From Alphaproteobacteria bacterium (GTDB lineage: Bacteria > Pseudomonadota > Alphaproteobacteria > RS24): DNA of 5,614 nt. The position numbers and the translations under genes are program-made. The stretch lies in the NCBI GenBank assembly GCA_022428185.1, contig JAKMCZ010000067.1:1-5614 (forward strand). The letters run 5' to 3'. Below the pieces are notes generated by a model. That model was not told the DNA's origin. It did not search any database and worked only from the letters and a program-made list of their open reading frames with translations. This document shows, one piece after another, positions 1 to 5,614 of the stretch (positions are counted from its first letter, which is position 1; each line of letters opens with the position of its first letter).

Positions 1-18
1 CTCTTGCATGGTTAAGAA

Positions 19-24
19 AAGGAG
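19..24 (+). promoter_or_regulatory. Shine-Dalgarno sequence of the EIIA gene
   Basis: AAGGAG lies six bases before the ATG at 31 and fixes that start. The 30 bases before the gene are too short to identify the upstream gene. One frame reads Leu-Leu-His-Gly and stops at TAA 13-15, which could be the tail of a preceding gene, but this cannot be confirmed. Confidence 0.85.
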
Positions 25-30
25 ATTGGG

Positions 31-438
31 ATGATCGGAATGGTTTTGGTGACGCATGGCGCTTTGGCTGATGAACTTCGCGCCGCGCTGGAACATGTGG
101 TCGGCGCGCAGGACAATATGGCAAGCATTTGCATCGGCGCTGATGATAATATGGAAAAAAGACGCCAAGATATTGTCGATGCGATTGGCGCGGTCGATGG
201 TGGGAGCGGCGTGGTTTTATTGACCGATATGTTTGGCGGCACCCCGTCCAATTTGGCGATTTCCCTATTGGAAAAAAATCGCGTCGAAGTGATTGCCGGC
301 ATCAATCTGCCAATGCTGATAAAACTGGCCTCGATACGCGACACCATGCCCCTCGCCGAGGCGGTTTTGGAGGCCAAACAGGCCGCGCAAAAATATATCT
401 CCGTCGCCAGCGAAGTGCTGGGCGAAGCGGCAGACTGA
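31..438 (+). CDS. PTS EIIA component, mannose family (regulatory PTS)
   Basis: This 135-residue cytoplasmic protein is a PTS EIIA of the mannose/fructose/sorbose family. It accepts phosphate from phospho-HPr on a histidine. The sequence shows the N-terminal strand ending in VTHG, with His9 as the predicted phosphorylated residue, then the family signature TDMFGGTPSN at 65-74 and the VIAGINLPML strand at 87-96. Its length is that of a single IIA domain; no IIB domain is attached and no IIC/IID permease gene follows. The next gene encodes HPr, its phosphate donor. In Alphaproteobacteria such permease-less EIIA-Man proteins, often near hprK, are thought to be regulatory rather than sugar-transporting; applying that here is inference. 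The ATG at 31 is supported by a good Shine-Dalgarno sequence. Often named manX or ptsM in related genomes. The family call is secure; the output of the phosphorelay is not known from this sequence. Confidence 0.93.
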   Translation: MIGMVLVTHGALADELRAALEHVVGAQDNMASICIGADDNMEKRRQDIVDAIGAVDGGSGVVLLTDMFGGTPSNLAISLLEKNRVEVIAGINLPMLIKLASIRDTMPLAEAVLEAKQAAQKYISVASEVLGEAAD

Positions 439-451
439 ATCGGCGCGCGTT

Positions 452-718
452 TTGCCAAGCTGCACATTGACCATCACCAATCAACGCGGGTTGCATGCGC
501 GCGCATCGGCCAAATTCGTTAAATTAGCCGAAAGCTTCAACGCTGAAATTACCGTTTCGCGCGGCGATGACACGGTTAACGCGACCTCGATTATGGGGTT
601 AATGATGTTGGGCGCAGCCGATGGCGCACAAATCGGCATTGCTGCTGACGGCGCTGACGCCGATGCCGCGCTGGCCGCATTGACCGCCCTCATCAATGAT
701 AAATTCGGCGAAGAATAA
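452..718 (+). CDS. ptsH: HPr phosphocarrier protein
   Basis: This 88-residue protein carries phosphate from enzyme I to EIIA proteins. The active-site motif GLHARAS spans 13-19, placing the phosphorylated histidine at position 15, as in classical HPr. The segment VNATSIMGLMMLGA at 42-55 places a serine at position 46 in the context recognised by the bifunctional HPr kinase/phosphatase, which suggests an hprK gene in this genome, probably upstream of the window. The start is TTG at 452. No ATG or GTG lies in frame for at least 90 bases upstream, and the next in-frame TTG (467) would cut off part of the first strand. No Shine-Dalgarno sequence precedes it. The gene starts 13 bases after the EIIA stop, so translation is probably coupled. 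The protein is certain; the start codon is likely but not proven. Confidence 0.93.
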   Translation: MPSCTLTITNQRGLHARASAKFVKLAESFNAEITVSRGDDTVNATSIMGLMMLGAADGAQIGIAADGADADAALAALTALINDKFGEE

Positions 719-738
719 GCAAAACCGTCCGTTTATTT

Positions 739-758
739 ATATAAAGAATTCTTTATAT
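739..758. promoter_or_regulatory. Perfect 20-bp palindrome, putative operator upstream of ahcY
   Basis: ATATAAAGAATTCTTTATAT is identical to its own reverse complement over all 20 bases and is centred between 748 and 749, about 70 bases before the ahcY start. A perfect AT-rich palindrome in an intergenic gap suggests a dimeric helix-turn-helix protein site. ahcY genes in several Proteobacteria are controlled by SahR, an ArsR-family repressor that senses S-adenosylhomocysteine. I recall a very similar ATATAAAGA-n-TCTTTATAT type of site upstream of methionine-cycle genes in Alphaproteobacteria, but I have not verified this. As RNA it would give only an A/U-rich stem with no U tract after it, so it is a poor terminator. 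Confidence 0.65.
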
Positions 759-763
759 GCTTC

Positions 764-794
764 TTGATTGGCTGTCGCCAAGCTGCTACATAAT
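764..794 (+). promoter_or_regulatory. Candidate ahcY promoter
   Basis: TTGATT at 764-769 resembles a -35 box. It is followed by CATAAT at 789-794 (five of six matches to TATAAT) with a 19-base spacer, or by TACATA at 787-792 with a 17-base spacer. Transcription would begin near 801, leaving a short leader that contains the Shine-Dalgarno sequence. An alternative -10, TATAAA at 740-745, lies inside the palindrome but has no convincing -35. Which promoter is used is uncertain. Confidence 0.4.
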
Positions 795-805
795 CGTGCA
801 TATTT

Positions 806-811
806 AAGGAG
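806..811 (+). promoter_or_regulatory. Shine-Dalgarno sequence of ahcY
   Basis: AAGGAG is placed six bases before the ATG at 818. It is the strongest ribosome binding site in the window together with that of the EIIA gene, and fits a highly expressed enzyme. Confidence 0.88.
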
Positions 812-817
812 ACCTCC

Positions 818-2107
818 ATGTCTGAAGATTTTAAAGTCGCTGATATTTCGCTGGCTGATTGGGGCCGCAAGGAAATTGCCATTGCCGAGACGGAAATGCC
901 CGGCTTGATGGCGTTGCGCGATGAATATGGCGCTGATCAACCGCTTAAGGGCGCTCGCGTGACCGGCTGTTTGCATATGACCATTCAAACCGCCGTATTG
1001 ATTGAAACGCTGACCGCGCTGGGCGCAGAAGTGCGCTGGTCGTCATGCAATATTTTCTCAACCCAAGACCACGCGGCGGCGGCCATTGCGGCAACCGGCG
1101 TTCCGGTGTTTGCGTGGAAAGAAGAAACCGAGGAAGAATATTGGTGGTGCGTCGAACAATCAATTGCCGGCCCTGACGGCTGGACGCCGAATATCTTGCT
1201 CGATGATGGCGGTGATTTGACCACATTGTGCCATGAAAAATATCCTGCCGTGCTGGACGATTGCGTCGGCGTGTCGGAGGAAACCACAACCGGCGTTTTG
1301 CGCCTTTATGAAATGGCAAAAGACGGCACGCTGAAAATCCCTGCGATTAACGTCAACGACTCAGTGACCAAATCGAAATTCGATAATCTTTATGGTTGCC
1401 GTGAAAGCCTTGTCGATGGCGTGAAGCGCGCAACCGATGTGATGATGGCGGGTAAAATTGCCGTGGTTTGCGGCTATGGTGATGTCGGCAAGGGCTCGGC
1501 AGAAAGCCTGCGCTCACAAGGCGCGCGCGTCATGGTCACCGAAGTCGACCCGATTTGCGCCCTGCAAGCGGCGATGGAAGGCTATGAAGTAACAACGATG
1601 GACGAAGCGGCCCCAATGGCCGACATCTTCATCACCGCCACCGGCAATAAAGACATCATTACGCTGGACCATATGCGTGAGATGAAAGACCGCGCCATTG
1701 TAGGCAATATCGGTCATTTCGATAGCGAGATTCAGGTTGCCGCTTTGAAAAATATGGCTTGGCACAATGTCAAACCGCAAGTTGATGAGGTCGAGTTTCC
1801 CGATGGCAAGCGGATTATCCTGCTGGCTGAAGGGCGTTTGCTCAACCTCGGTTGCGCCACAGGTCACCCAAGCTTTGTGATGAGCGCGAGCTTTACCAAT
1901 CAAGTATTGGCTCAAATCGAGCTTTGGCAAAACGGTGATAATTATGACAAGCAGGTTTATGTGCTGCCCAAACATCTCGATGAGAAAGTAGCGCGCTTAC
2001 ACCTGGCTAAGCTCGGTGCCAAGCTGACAGAATTATCTACTGATCAAGCCGATTATCTGGGCATCGAACAAGCCGGGCCGTTCAAACCTGAACATTATCG
2101 TTATTAA
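818..2107 (+). CDS. ahcY: Adenosylhomocysteinase (S-adenosyl-L-homocysteine hydrolase)
   Basis: This cytosolic NAD+-dependent enzyme reversibly splits S-adenosylhomocysteine, the inhibitory product of SAM-dependent methylation, into homocysteine and adenosine. Predicted catalytic and substrate residues, aligned by eye to the human enzyme, are His53, Asp130, Glu155 (in SEETTTG), Lys185 and Asp189 (in TKSKFDN), His300 (in NIGH) and His350 (in GHPSFVM). The NAD-binding loop GYGDVGKG is at 219-226, with Glu242 following as the ribose-binding acid. The C-terminus ends in FKPEHYRY, whose Lys and Tyr reach the NAD site of the neighbouring subunit in this family. At 429 residues it is close to the 432 of human AHCY and lacks the roughly 40-residue insertion found before SEETTTG in many bacterial forms. 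The start is fixed by a strong Shine-Dalgarno sequence. It has its own upstream regulatory gap, so it is probably transcribed separately from the PTS genes, possibly under SAH control. Confidence 0.98.
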   Translation: MSEDFKVADISLADWGRKEIAIAETEMPGLMALRDEYGADQPLKGARVTGCLHMTIQTAVLIETLTALGAEVRWSSCNIFSTQDHAAAAIAATGVPVFAWKEETEEEYWWCVEQSIAGPDGWTPNILLDDGGDLTTLCHEKYPAVLDDCVGVSEETTTGVLRLYEMAKDGTLKIPAINVNDSVTKSKFDNLYGCRESLVDGVKRATDVMMAGKIAVVCGYGDVGKGSAESLRSQGARVMVTEVDPICALQAAMEGYEVTTMDEAAPMADIFITATGNKDIITLDHMREMKDRAIVGNIGHFDSEIQVAALKNMAWHNVKPQVDEVEFPDGKRIILLAEGRLLNLGCATGHPSFVMSASFTNQVLAQIELWQNGDNYDKQVYVLPKHLDEKVARLHLAKLGAKLTELSTDQADYLGIEQAGPFKPEHYRY

Positions 2108-2137
2108 GGTCTGAAAGCCTGCTTGCTCAAATCCCGC

Positions 2138-2154
2138 CTGCTTCGTAAAAGCAG
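2138..2154 (+). other. Small hairpin just before the tsaE-amgK start
   Basis: CTGCTT at 2138-2143 pairs with AAGCAG at 2149-2154 around a five-base loop, ending two bases before the ATG at 2157. There is no T tract, so it is not a standard terminator for ahcY. No Shine-Dalgarno sequence is visible in this 49-base gap. A weak promoter-like pair, TTGCTC at 2123-2128 and TAAAAG at 2146-2151 with a 17-base spacer, would start transcription almost at the ATG. The hairpin could modulate initiation or be chance. Confidence 0.3.
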
Positions 2155-2156
2155 AT

Positions 2157-3683
2157 ATGGCGAAACCACGCTTTCAATTTGACAGCCCTGACGAAGCCGC
2201 CAGTGCAAGACTGGCAGGCTGGCTGGCCGTGCTTATCGACACGCCGAAATTGATTTTCCTGAACGGCGATTTAGGCGCGGGCAAAACTGCCTTTGCGCGG
2301 GGATTTATTCGCGCCCGCTGCGGGCAAGCAACCGATGTGCCAAGCCCGACTTTTGCCCTTATCCAGCCCTATCAAAATGACACTGCGCATTTGCCGATTT
2401 TACACGCCGATTTATACCGATTGGCCGACCCTCAAGAAATTGACGAATTGGGGCTGTCAGATGCTTTAGCCGACCATATATGCTTGGTCGAATGGCCGCA
2501 AAACGGACACGGCGTATTGCCCGAAGCCGATATAAAGGTGAGCCTGACACCGCAGGATACAGGGCGCGAAATTATCATCGAAGCCGAAGCCGCGCTGTGC
2601 AAAAGCCTTGAAAAAGCGGCAGCGCGCGACGCTGAACTCGAGGCTTTTTTGGCCGCAACCGATTGGCACGACGCGGTGCGCGCGCCTTTGGCCGGCGATG
2701 CCTCAACGCGGCGTTATGAGCGCATTTATCGCAAAACCGAAAACCAGCAAGACAGTCAAGATAATGCTGTGCTGATGGACTGGCCCGCCATGCCGGACGG
2801 CCCGCCGATTTATGACGGACAACCCTATAGCCGCGTTGCCCATTTAGCCGAAGCCATGCCGCGTTTCACCGATATGGTGACGTGGTTGCGCGCCGCCGGA
2901 TTGGCTGCTCCGGCGCTTTTTGCGCACGACCAAGCGCGCGGCTTTGCCCTGCTCGAAGACTTCGGCGATCGCAATCCAGCCAATGATGCGACGCTCGACC
3001 GCGCGGTGTTTTATTATGAGGCCGTAGAAAATCTGTTGCATTTGCACAGCCAGCCCGCACCCGACTTTCTGCCGCCCTATAATGGCGCGGTGCAGGCGGT
3101 CGAAACCTCCTTATTTGTCGATTGGTATTTGCCGTGGCGCGGCATTGCCATTGACGACGCGGCCAAGCGCGATTGGCAAGCGGTCTGGCGAAAGCTGGGC
3201 GACGCGTTGATGAGCGATGATAAAGTGGCGGTTTTGCGCGACTATCATTCGGTCAATCTTTTATGGCGCGACCATGCGCAGGCGCGCCACCGCATCGGCT
3301 TGATTGATGTGCAAGACGCCTTATCCGGCTCACCAGCCTATGATTTGGCCTCGCTGATATTCGATGCGCGGATAGATGTTCCGGCTGATTTTAGGGAAAA
3401 TATGCTGGCTCATTACATGCGCCGCTTTGGCGATGACGCGGCGCGCGCCGATAAATTTCGCGCTGCCCTTTCACTATGCACTGTGCAGCGCAATCTTAAA
3501 ATCGCCGGTATTTTCGTGCGCCTAGCCGAGCGCGACGGCAAACCTGCTTATCTCAAACACATGCCGCGCATAATCGGCTATCTGACCCAGGCGCTTGAGG
3601 CACCTGCCTTAAAACCCGTAGCCGATTGGCTGAACGCGCACGCACCCTCAGCCCTCGGGCTTGTGGATATGGCAGATGATTAA
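2157..3683 (+). CDS. Fused TsaE (t6A synthesis ATPase) and AmgK-like sugar kinase
   Basis: This 508-residue protein joins two enzymes. Residues 1 to about 145 are TsaE, the ATPase that works with TsaB and TsaD to make N6-threonylcarbamoyladenosine at position 37 of ANN-decoding tRNAs. It shows the Walker A loop GDLGAGKT at 37-44, SPTFAL at 63-68, HADLYRL at 83-89 and VEWPQNG at 111-117. Residues from about 155 to the end form an aminoglycoside-phosphotransferase-fold kinase of the AmgK type, which phosphorylates MurNAc and GlcNAc at the anomeric carbon in cell-wall recycling. It shows GDASTRRYERI at 180-190, the catalytic segment RDYHSVNLLW at 361-370 (Asp362 as base, Asn367 for metal), DVQDA at 384-388 (Asp384 for metal), and YDLASL at 395-400. 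A helical linker near 146-165 joins them without a stop or frameshift. The same fusion is known in other Alphaproteobacteria. The overlapping murU gene supports the AmgK role. Domain calls are firm; the substrate is inferred. Confidence 0.95.
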   Translation: MAKPRFQFDSPDEAASARLAGWLAVLIDTPKLIFLNGDLGAGKTAFARGFIRARCGQATDVPSPTFALIQPYQNDTAHLPILHADLYRLADPQEIDELGLSDALADHICLVEWPQNGHGVLPEADIKVSLTPQDTGREIIIEAEAALCKSLEKAAARDAELEAFLAATDWHDAVRAPLAGDASTRRYERIYRKTENQQDSQDNAVLMDWPAMPDGPPIYDGQPYSRVAHLAEAMPRFTDMVTWLRAAGLAAPALFAHDQARGFALLEDFGDRNPANDATLDRAVFYYEAVENLLHLHSQPAPDFLPPYNGAVQAVETSLFVDWYLPWRGIAIDDAAKRDWQAVWRKLGDALMSDDKVAVLRDYHSVNLLWRDHAQARHRIGLIDVQDALSGSPAYDLASLIFDARIDVPADFRENMLAHYMRRFGDDAARADKFRAALSLCTVQRNLKIAGIFVRLAERDGKPAYLKHMPRIIGYLTQALEAPALKPVADWLNAHAPSALGLVDMADD

Positions 3684-4404
3684 AACAGCCATGATATTGG
3701 CGGCGGGCAAGGGCACGCGCATGCAATCAGCGCCGTCTGACCCGCCTAAACCGCTCACCGAAATTGCCGGACAAAGCCTGTTGATGCGCATGATGGCACG
3801 GCTGGAGGCGGCAGGCATTAAGCGCATTATCATCAATCTGCATCACAAGGCCGAGCAGATTGAAGCGGCGCTGAGTGCCTATAATGGCGCTTGCACCATC
3901 ACGTTCTCAAACGAGCGCGACGCACTGCTTGAGACCGGTGGCGGCGTAAAAAAGGCGCTGCCGCTTTTGGGCGATGCGCCATTTCTGGTCGCCAATGGTG
4001 ATGTGCTGTGGCACGAGGAAAACAACGCCAATCTGGCGCTCACCGCATTGCTGCAAAATTTTGACCCGTCGCGCATGGCGGCGTTGTTATTGCTGAGCCA
4101 GCAAGCGCGCGCCAGCGGTTATGACGGAGACGGCGATTTCACTATAAATACTGATGGGAGCTTAACGCGCGCCAACGACACGGCTAAAAATCCGGCGCTG
4201 ATTTTTGCCGGTGTGCAAGTTTTGACACCGGCGCTCTTTGCCACTTTGCCCGATGCCCCATTTTCATTGAACCGCGCTTATGATTTGGCTGCCGCCCAAG
4301 ACCGCCTATTCGGCCACATATTGGACGGCTATTGGATGCATGTCGGCACGCCGCAAGGGCGAGCTGCTGCCGAGGCCTATCTTGCGGCTGACAAAATCGG
4401 GTAA
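3676..4404 (+). CDS. murU: MurU-like N-acetylmuramate-1-phosphate uridylyltransferase
   Basis: This 242-residue cytosolic nucleotidyltransferase probably converts MurNAc-1-phosphate and UTP to UDP-MurNAc, returning recycled muropeptide sugar to peptidoglycan synthesis and bypassing the fosfomycin target MurA. The N-terminal nucleotide-binding loop LAAGKGTRM is at 8-16, with the PPKPL lysine motif at 23-27. NLHHKAEQI at 54-62, LETGGGVKKALPLLG at 85-99, NGDVLW at 107-112 (metal-binding Asp109) and GYWMHVGTPQG at 218-228 are typical of MurU rather than of larger glucose- or mannose-1-phosphate enzymes. No acetyltransferase repeat domain follows, unlike GlmU. The ATG at 3676 lies within ATGATTAA, so the gene overlaps the preceding stop by 8 bases and is probably translationally coupled to the kinase that supplies its substrate. 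A TTG at 3661 would add five non-conserved residues and is less likely; ATG 3691 is another option but would leave too little before the nucleotide loop. The exact sugar is inferred from context. Confidence 0.92.
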   Translation: MIKTAMILAAGKGTRMQSAPSDPPKPLTEIAGQSLLMRMMARLEAAGIKRIIINLHHKAEQIEAALSAYNGACTITFSNERDALLETGGGVKKALPLLGDAPFLVANGDVLWHEENNANLALTALLQNFDPSRMAALLLLSQQARASGYDGDGDFTINTDGSLTRANDTAKNPALIFAGVQVLTPALFATLPDAPFSLNRAYDLAAAQDRLFGHILDGYWMHVGTPQGRAAAEAYLAADKIG

Positions 4405-4431
4405 GCGCTTTATGGGCGCGCCGCGCGCGCA

Positions 4432-4440
4432 TGCTATAGT
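4432..4440 (+). promoter_or_regulatory. Extended -10 promoter element of addB (likely leaderless)
   Basis: TGCTATAGT fits the extended -10 pattern TGnTATAAT with one mismatch. Its end is six bases before the addB ATG, so transcription would be expected to start at or next to the A of the start codon at 4447. No Shine-Dalgarno sequence is present, which agrees with a leaderless mRNA. A -35 box is weak or absent (TTTATG at 4409-4414 at best), as is tolerated with extended -10 promoters. The preceding stretch 4414-4430 is almost pure G and C. Confidence 0.6.
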
Positions 4441-4446
4441 AGGCGC

Positions 4447-5614
4447 ATGAGCCAGACGCGCAGTGATTCTAAGCCACAAAAAGACCAACAGGGCGATGCG
4501 GTAAATCTTTACAATATCGCTGCCGGACAGCCGTTTTTGCCGACATTGGCGCGCGCCTTGTTTGACGATACGCAGCGCAGCGGCCTGTTTGGCCCGTGCC
4601 GTTTGGAAGAGATGCAGATTTTGCTGCCGACGCGGCGCGCCGCGCGCATGCTGGCTTCTGATTTGCTGGCTGAGGCCGCCAAACATGGGCGCGATGCGCT
4701 ATTGCTGCCGCGCATCGACACTTTGGGCGATCTGGACGAAAATTTGGTTGAGGATTTGTTCGACATTGCGCCCGATATGGTCGGCGCAGCGTTAAACAAT
4801 CCGGCTGATGATGAGTTGCCCGCCGCGATTGACAAAATGGCGCGGCATTTTCATTTGCTGCCTTTGGTTGAAAAATGGGCCGCTTTAGGCGGATTGGGCG
4901 GTGCCGGCGGCACGGCAGGCGATAGACTTAATCCGGTCAAACTGGCAGCGCTGGTGCATGACCTGGAGGCGTTTCTAGACCAAACGCAAAACGAACAAGC
5001 CAAGCTCGACCGGTTGGAAAATCAAGCCCCCGACGATTTGGCTGAAAACTGGCAGCATATTGTCTCGTTGCTCAACATCGTGTTGCGCTATTGGCCCGAG
5101 CAATTGAAGGAAATGGGACAGATGGATCCGACGGCGCGGCGCAATGCGCTGCTCGACCGACGGCGGCGCAGTTGGCAAAAGAACCCACCTACGCACCCGA
5201 TTTTGGCAGCCGGTTCAACCGGCTCGATACGTGCAACGGCTGACCTATTGTCGCTGATTGCGCGTCTGCCGCGAGGCGCGGTGTTGCTGCCCGGCCTTGA
5301 TGAAGCGGCTGATGACAATTTATGGCGTGCCATCGGCAAAGATCCGGCGCATCCGCAATATGCGCTGGCAAGCCTGCTTGAGTATATGCAGGCCGTGCCA
5401 AAAGCGGTTAAGCGTTTTCCCAGCAGCGCGCCAGCCGCGCCGCGCGGTGAAGTGCTCAACCGAGCATTGGTTCCGGCTGAACAAACGGCAAATTGGGCGG
5501 CTTTTGATGCCATAGCGCAAAGCAAAAATGTTTTTGAGGGGCTGACCCTTATCGAAGCACCCGATATGCGCGCCGAAGCCGGTGCGATTGCGCTGGCGAT
5601 GCGCGGTGTGCTTG
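4447..5614 (+). CDS. addB: AddB, double-strand-break repair protein, N-terminal part
   Basis: The reading frame from ATG 4447 stays open to the window edge: 389 complete codons of a protein that is normally about 1000 residues. It matches alphaproteobacterial AddB, which with AddA forms the helicase-nuclease that processes DNA ends for RecA loading. Recognisable segments are YNIAAGQPFL at 22-31, ILLPTRRAARML at 58-69, LLPRIDTLGD at 86-95, WPEQLKEMGQMDPTARRN at 216-233, the highly typical ILAAGSTGSIRATADLL at 252-268, LPRGAVLLPGLD at 274-285 and HPQYALASLLEYM at 302-314. The N-terminus lacks a Walker A loop: AAGQPF stands where other AddB proteins carry one. The nuclease domain lies beyond the window. 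A glycine-rich stretch at 148-158 looks like a flexible loop. It begins 42 bases after murU, apparently with its own promoter. addA is expected next. No in-frame start lies between the murU stop and 4447. Confidence 0.93.
   Translation, partial: MSQTRSDSKPQKDQQGDAVNLYNIAAGQPFLPTLARALFDDTQRSGLFGPCRLEEMQILLPTRRAARMLASDLLAEAAKHGRDALLLPRIDTLGDLDENLVEDLFDIAPDMVGAALNNPADDELPAAIDKMARHFHLLPLVEKWAALGGLGGAGGTAGDRLNPVKLAALVHDLEAFLDQTQNEQAKLDRLENQAPDDLAENWQHIVSLLNIVLRYWPEQLKEMGQMDPTARRNALLDRRRRSWQKNPPTHPILAAGSTGSIRATADLLSLIARLPRGAVLLPGLDEAADDNLWRAIGKDPAHPQYALASLLEYMQAVPKAVKRFPSSAPAAPRGEVLNRALVPAEQTANWAAFDAIAQSKNVFEGLTLIEAPDMRAEAGAIALAMRGVL

Noticed and set aside
12..467. Long open frame on the - strand opposite the EIIA gene
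   Set aside because: It mirrors the conserved EIIA gene, has low-complexity Ser/Ala-rich composition and no recognisable family. The same applies to the other - strand frames opposite ahcY (945-1319, 1514-1975), murU and addB.
739..758. Palindrome as a ptsH terminator
   Set aside because: The stem would be almost entirely A-U pairs and is followed by GCTTCTTG rather than a U tract.
719..817. SAH or SAM riboswitch in the ahcY leader
   Set aside because: The gap is short and AT-rich. I could not find the GC-rich stems or conserved cores I associate with SAH, SAM-II or SAM/SAH riboswitches. A covariance-model search would decide it.
3661..3675. TTG start for murU five codons upstream
   Set aside because: The added residues are not family-like, and ATG at 3676 gives the usual short N-terminus before the LAAGKGTRM loop along with a typical coupling overlap.
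4416..4428. GC-rich hairpin as a murU terminator
   Set aside because: The five-pair GCGCG/CGCGC stem has no U tract after it and sits next to the addB -10 element, so simple base composition explains it better.
4562..4795. Short + strand frame inside addB
   Set aside because: It is out of frame with addB, which is open here and matches the family throughout. The frame at 5258-5515 is rejected for the same reason.
5209..5223. Inverted repeat GCCGG-TTCAA-CCGGC
   Set aside because: It lies inside the most conserved part of addB (AAGSTGS) and is explained by the codons used there.

Overview
The window reads as a housekeeping segment of an alphaproteobacterial chromosome with moderate-to-high GC. 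The evidence is an alphaproteobacterial-type AddB, a TsaE domain fused to an AmgK-like kinase, an HPr with an HPr-kinase-type Ser46 region, and a gene order (PTS EIIA, HPr, ahcY, tsaE-amgK, murU, addB) that I recall as an old conserved order in this class. A marine SAR116- or Rhodospirillales-like lineage is possible, but I cannot prove it from this sequence. All six genes lie on the + strand and occupy almost the whole window.

Bases 31-718 hold a two-gene PTS module: an EIIA of the mannose family, then HPr, which starts at TTG 13 bases after the EIIA stop. No sugar permease is present, so this looks like the regulatory PTS typical of Alphaproteobacteria. Bases 719-817 form the main regulatory gap. 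It carries a perfect 20-bp AT-rich palindrome, a candidate promoter and a strong Shine-Dalgarno sequence ahead of ahcY.

Bases 818-2107 encode S-adenosylhomocysteine hydrolase, in the short form without the internal insertion seen in many bacterial homologues. After 49 bases come the tsaE-amgK fusion (2157-3683) and murU (3676-4404), which overlap by 8 bases. The fusion joins the ATPase of tRNA t6A synthesis to a MurNAc/GlcNAc anomeric kinase. MurU then turns MurNAc-1-phosphate into UDP-MurNAc, so AmgK and MurU form a cell-wall recycling pair.

From 4447 to the right edge runs the first 389 codons of addB, part of the AddAB double-strand-break repair nuclease. An extended -10 element sits so close to its ATG that the transcript is probably leaderless.

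I saw no mobile element, CRISPR array, tRNA, rRNA or foreign-looking island. The most notable signals are regulatory: the palindrome before ahcY and the leaderless-looking addB promoter. I found no clear evidence for a wholly new system.
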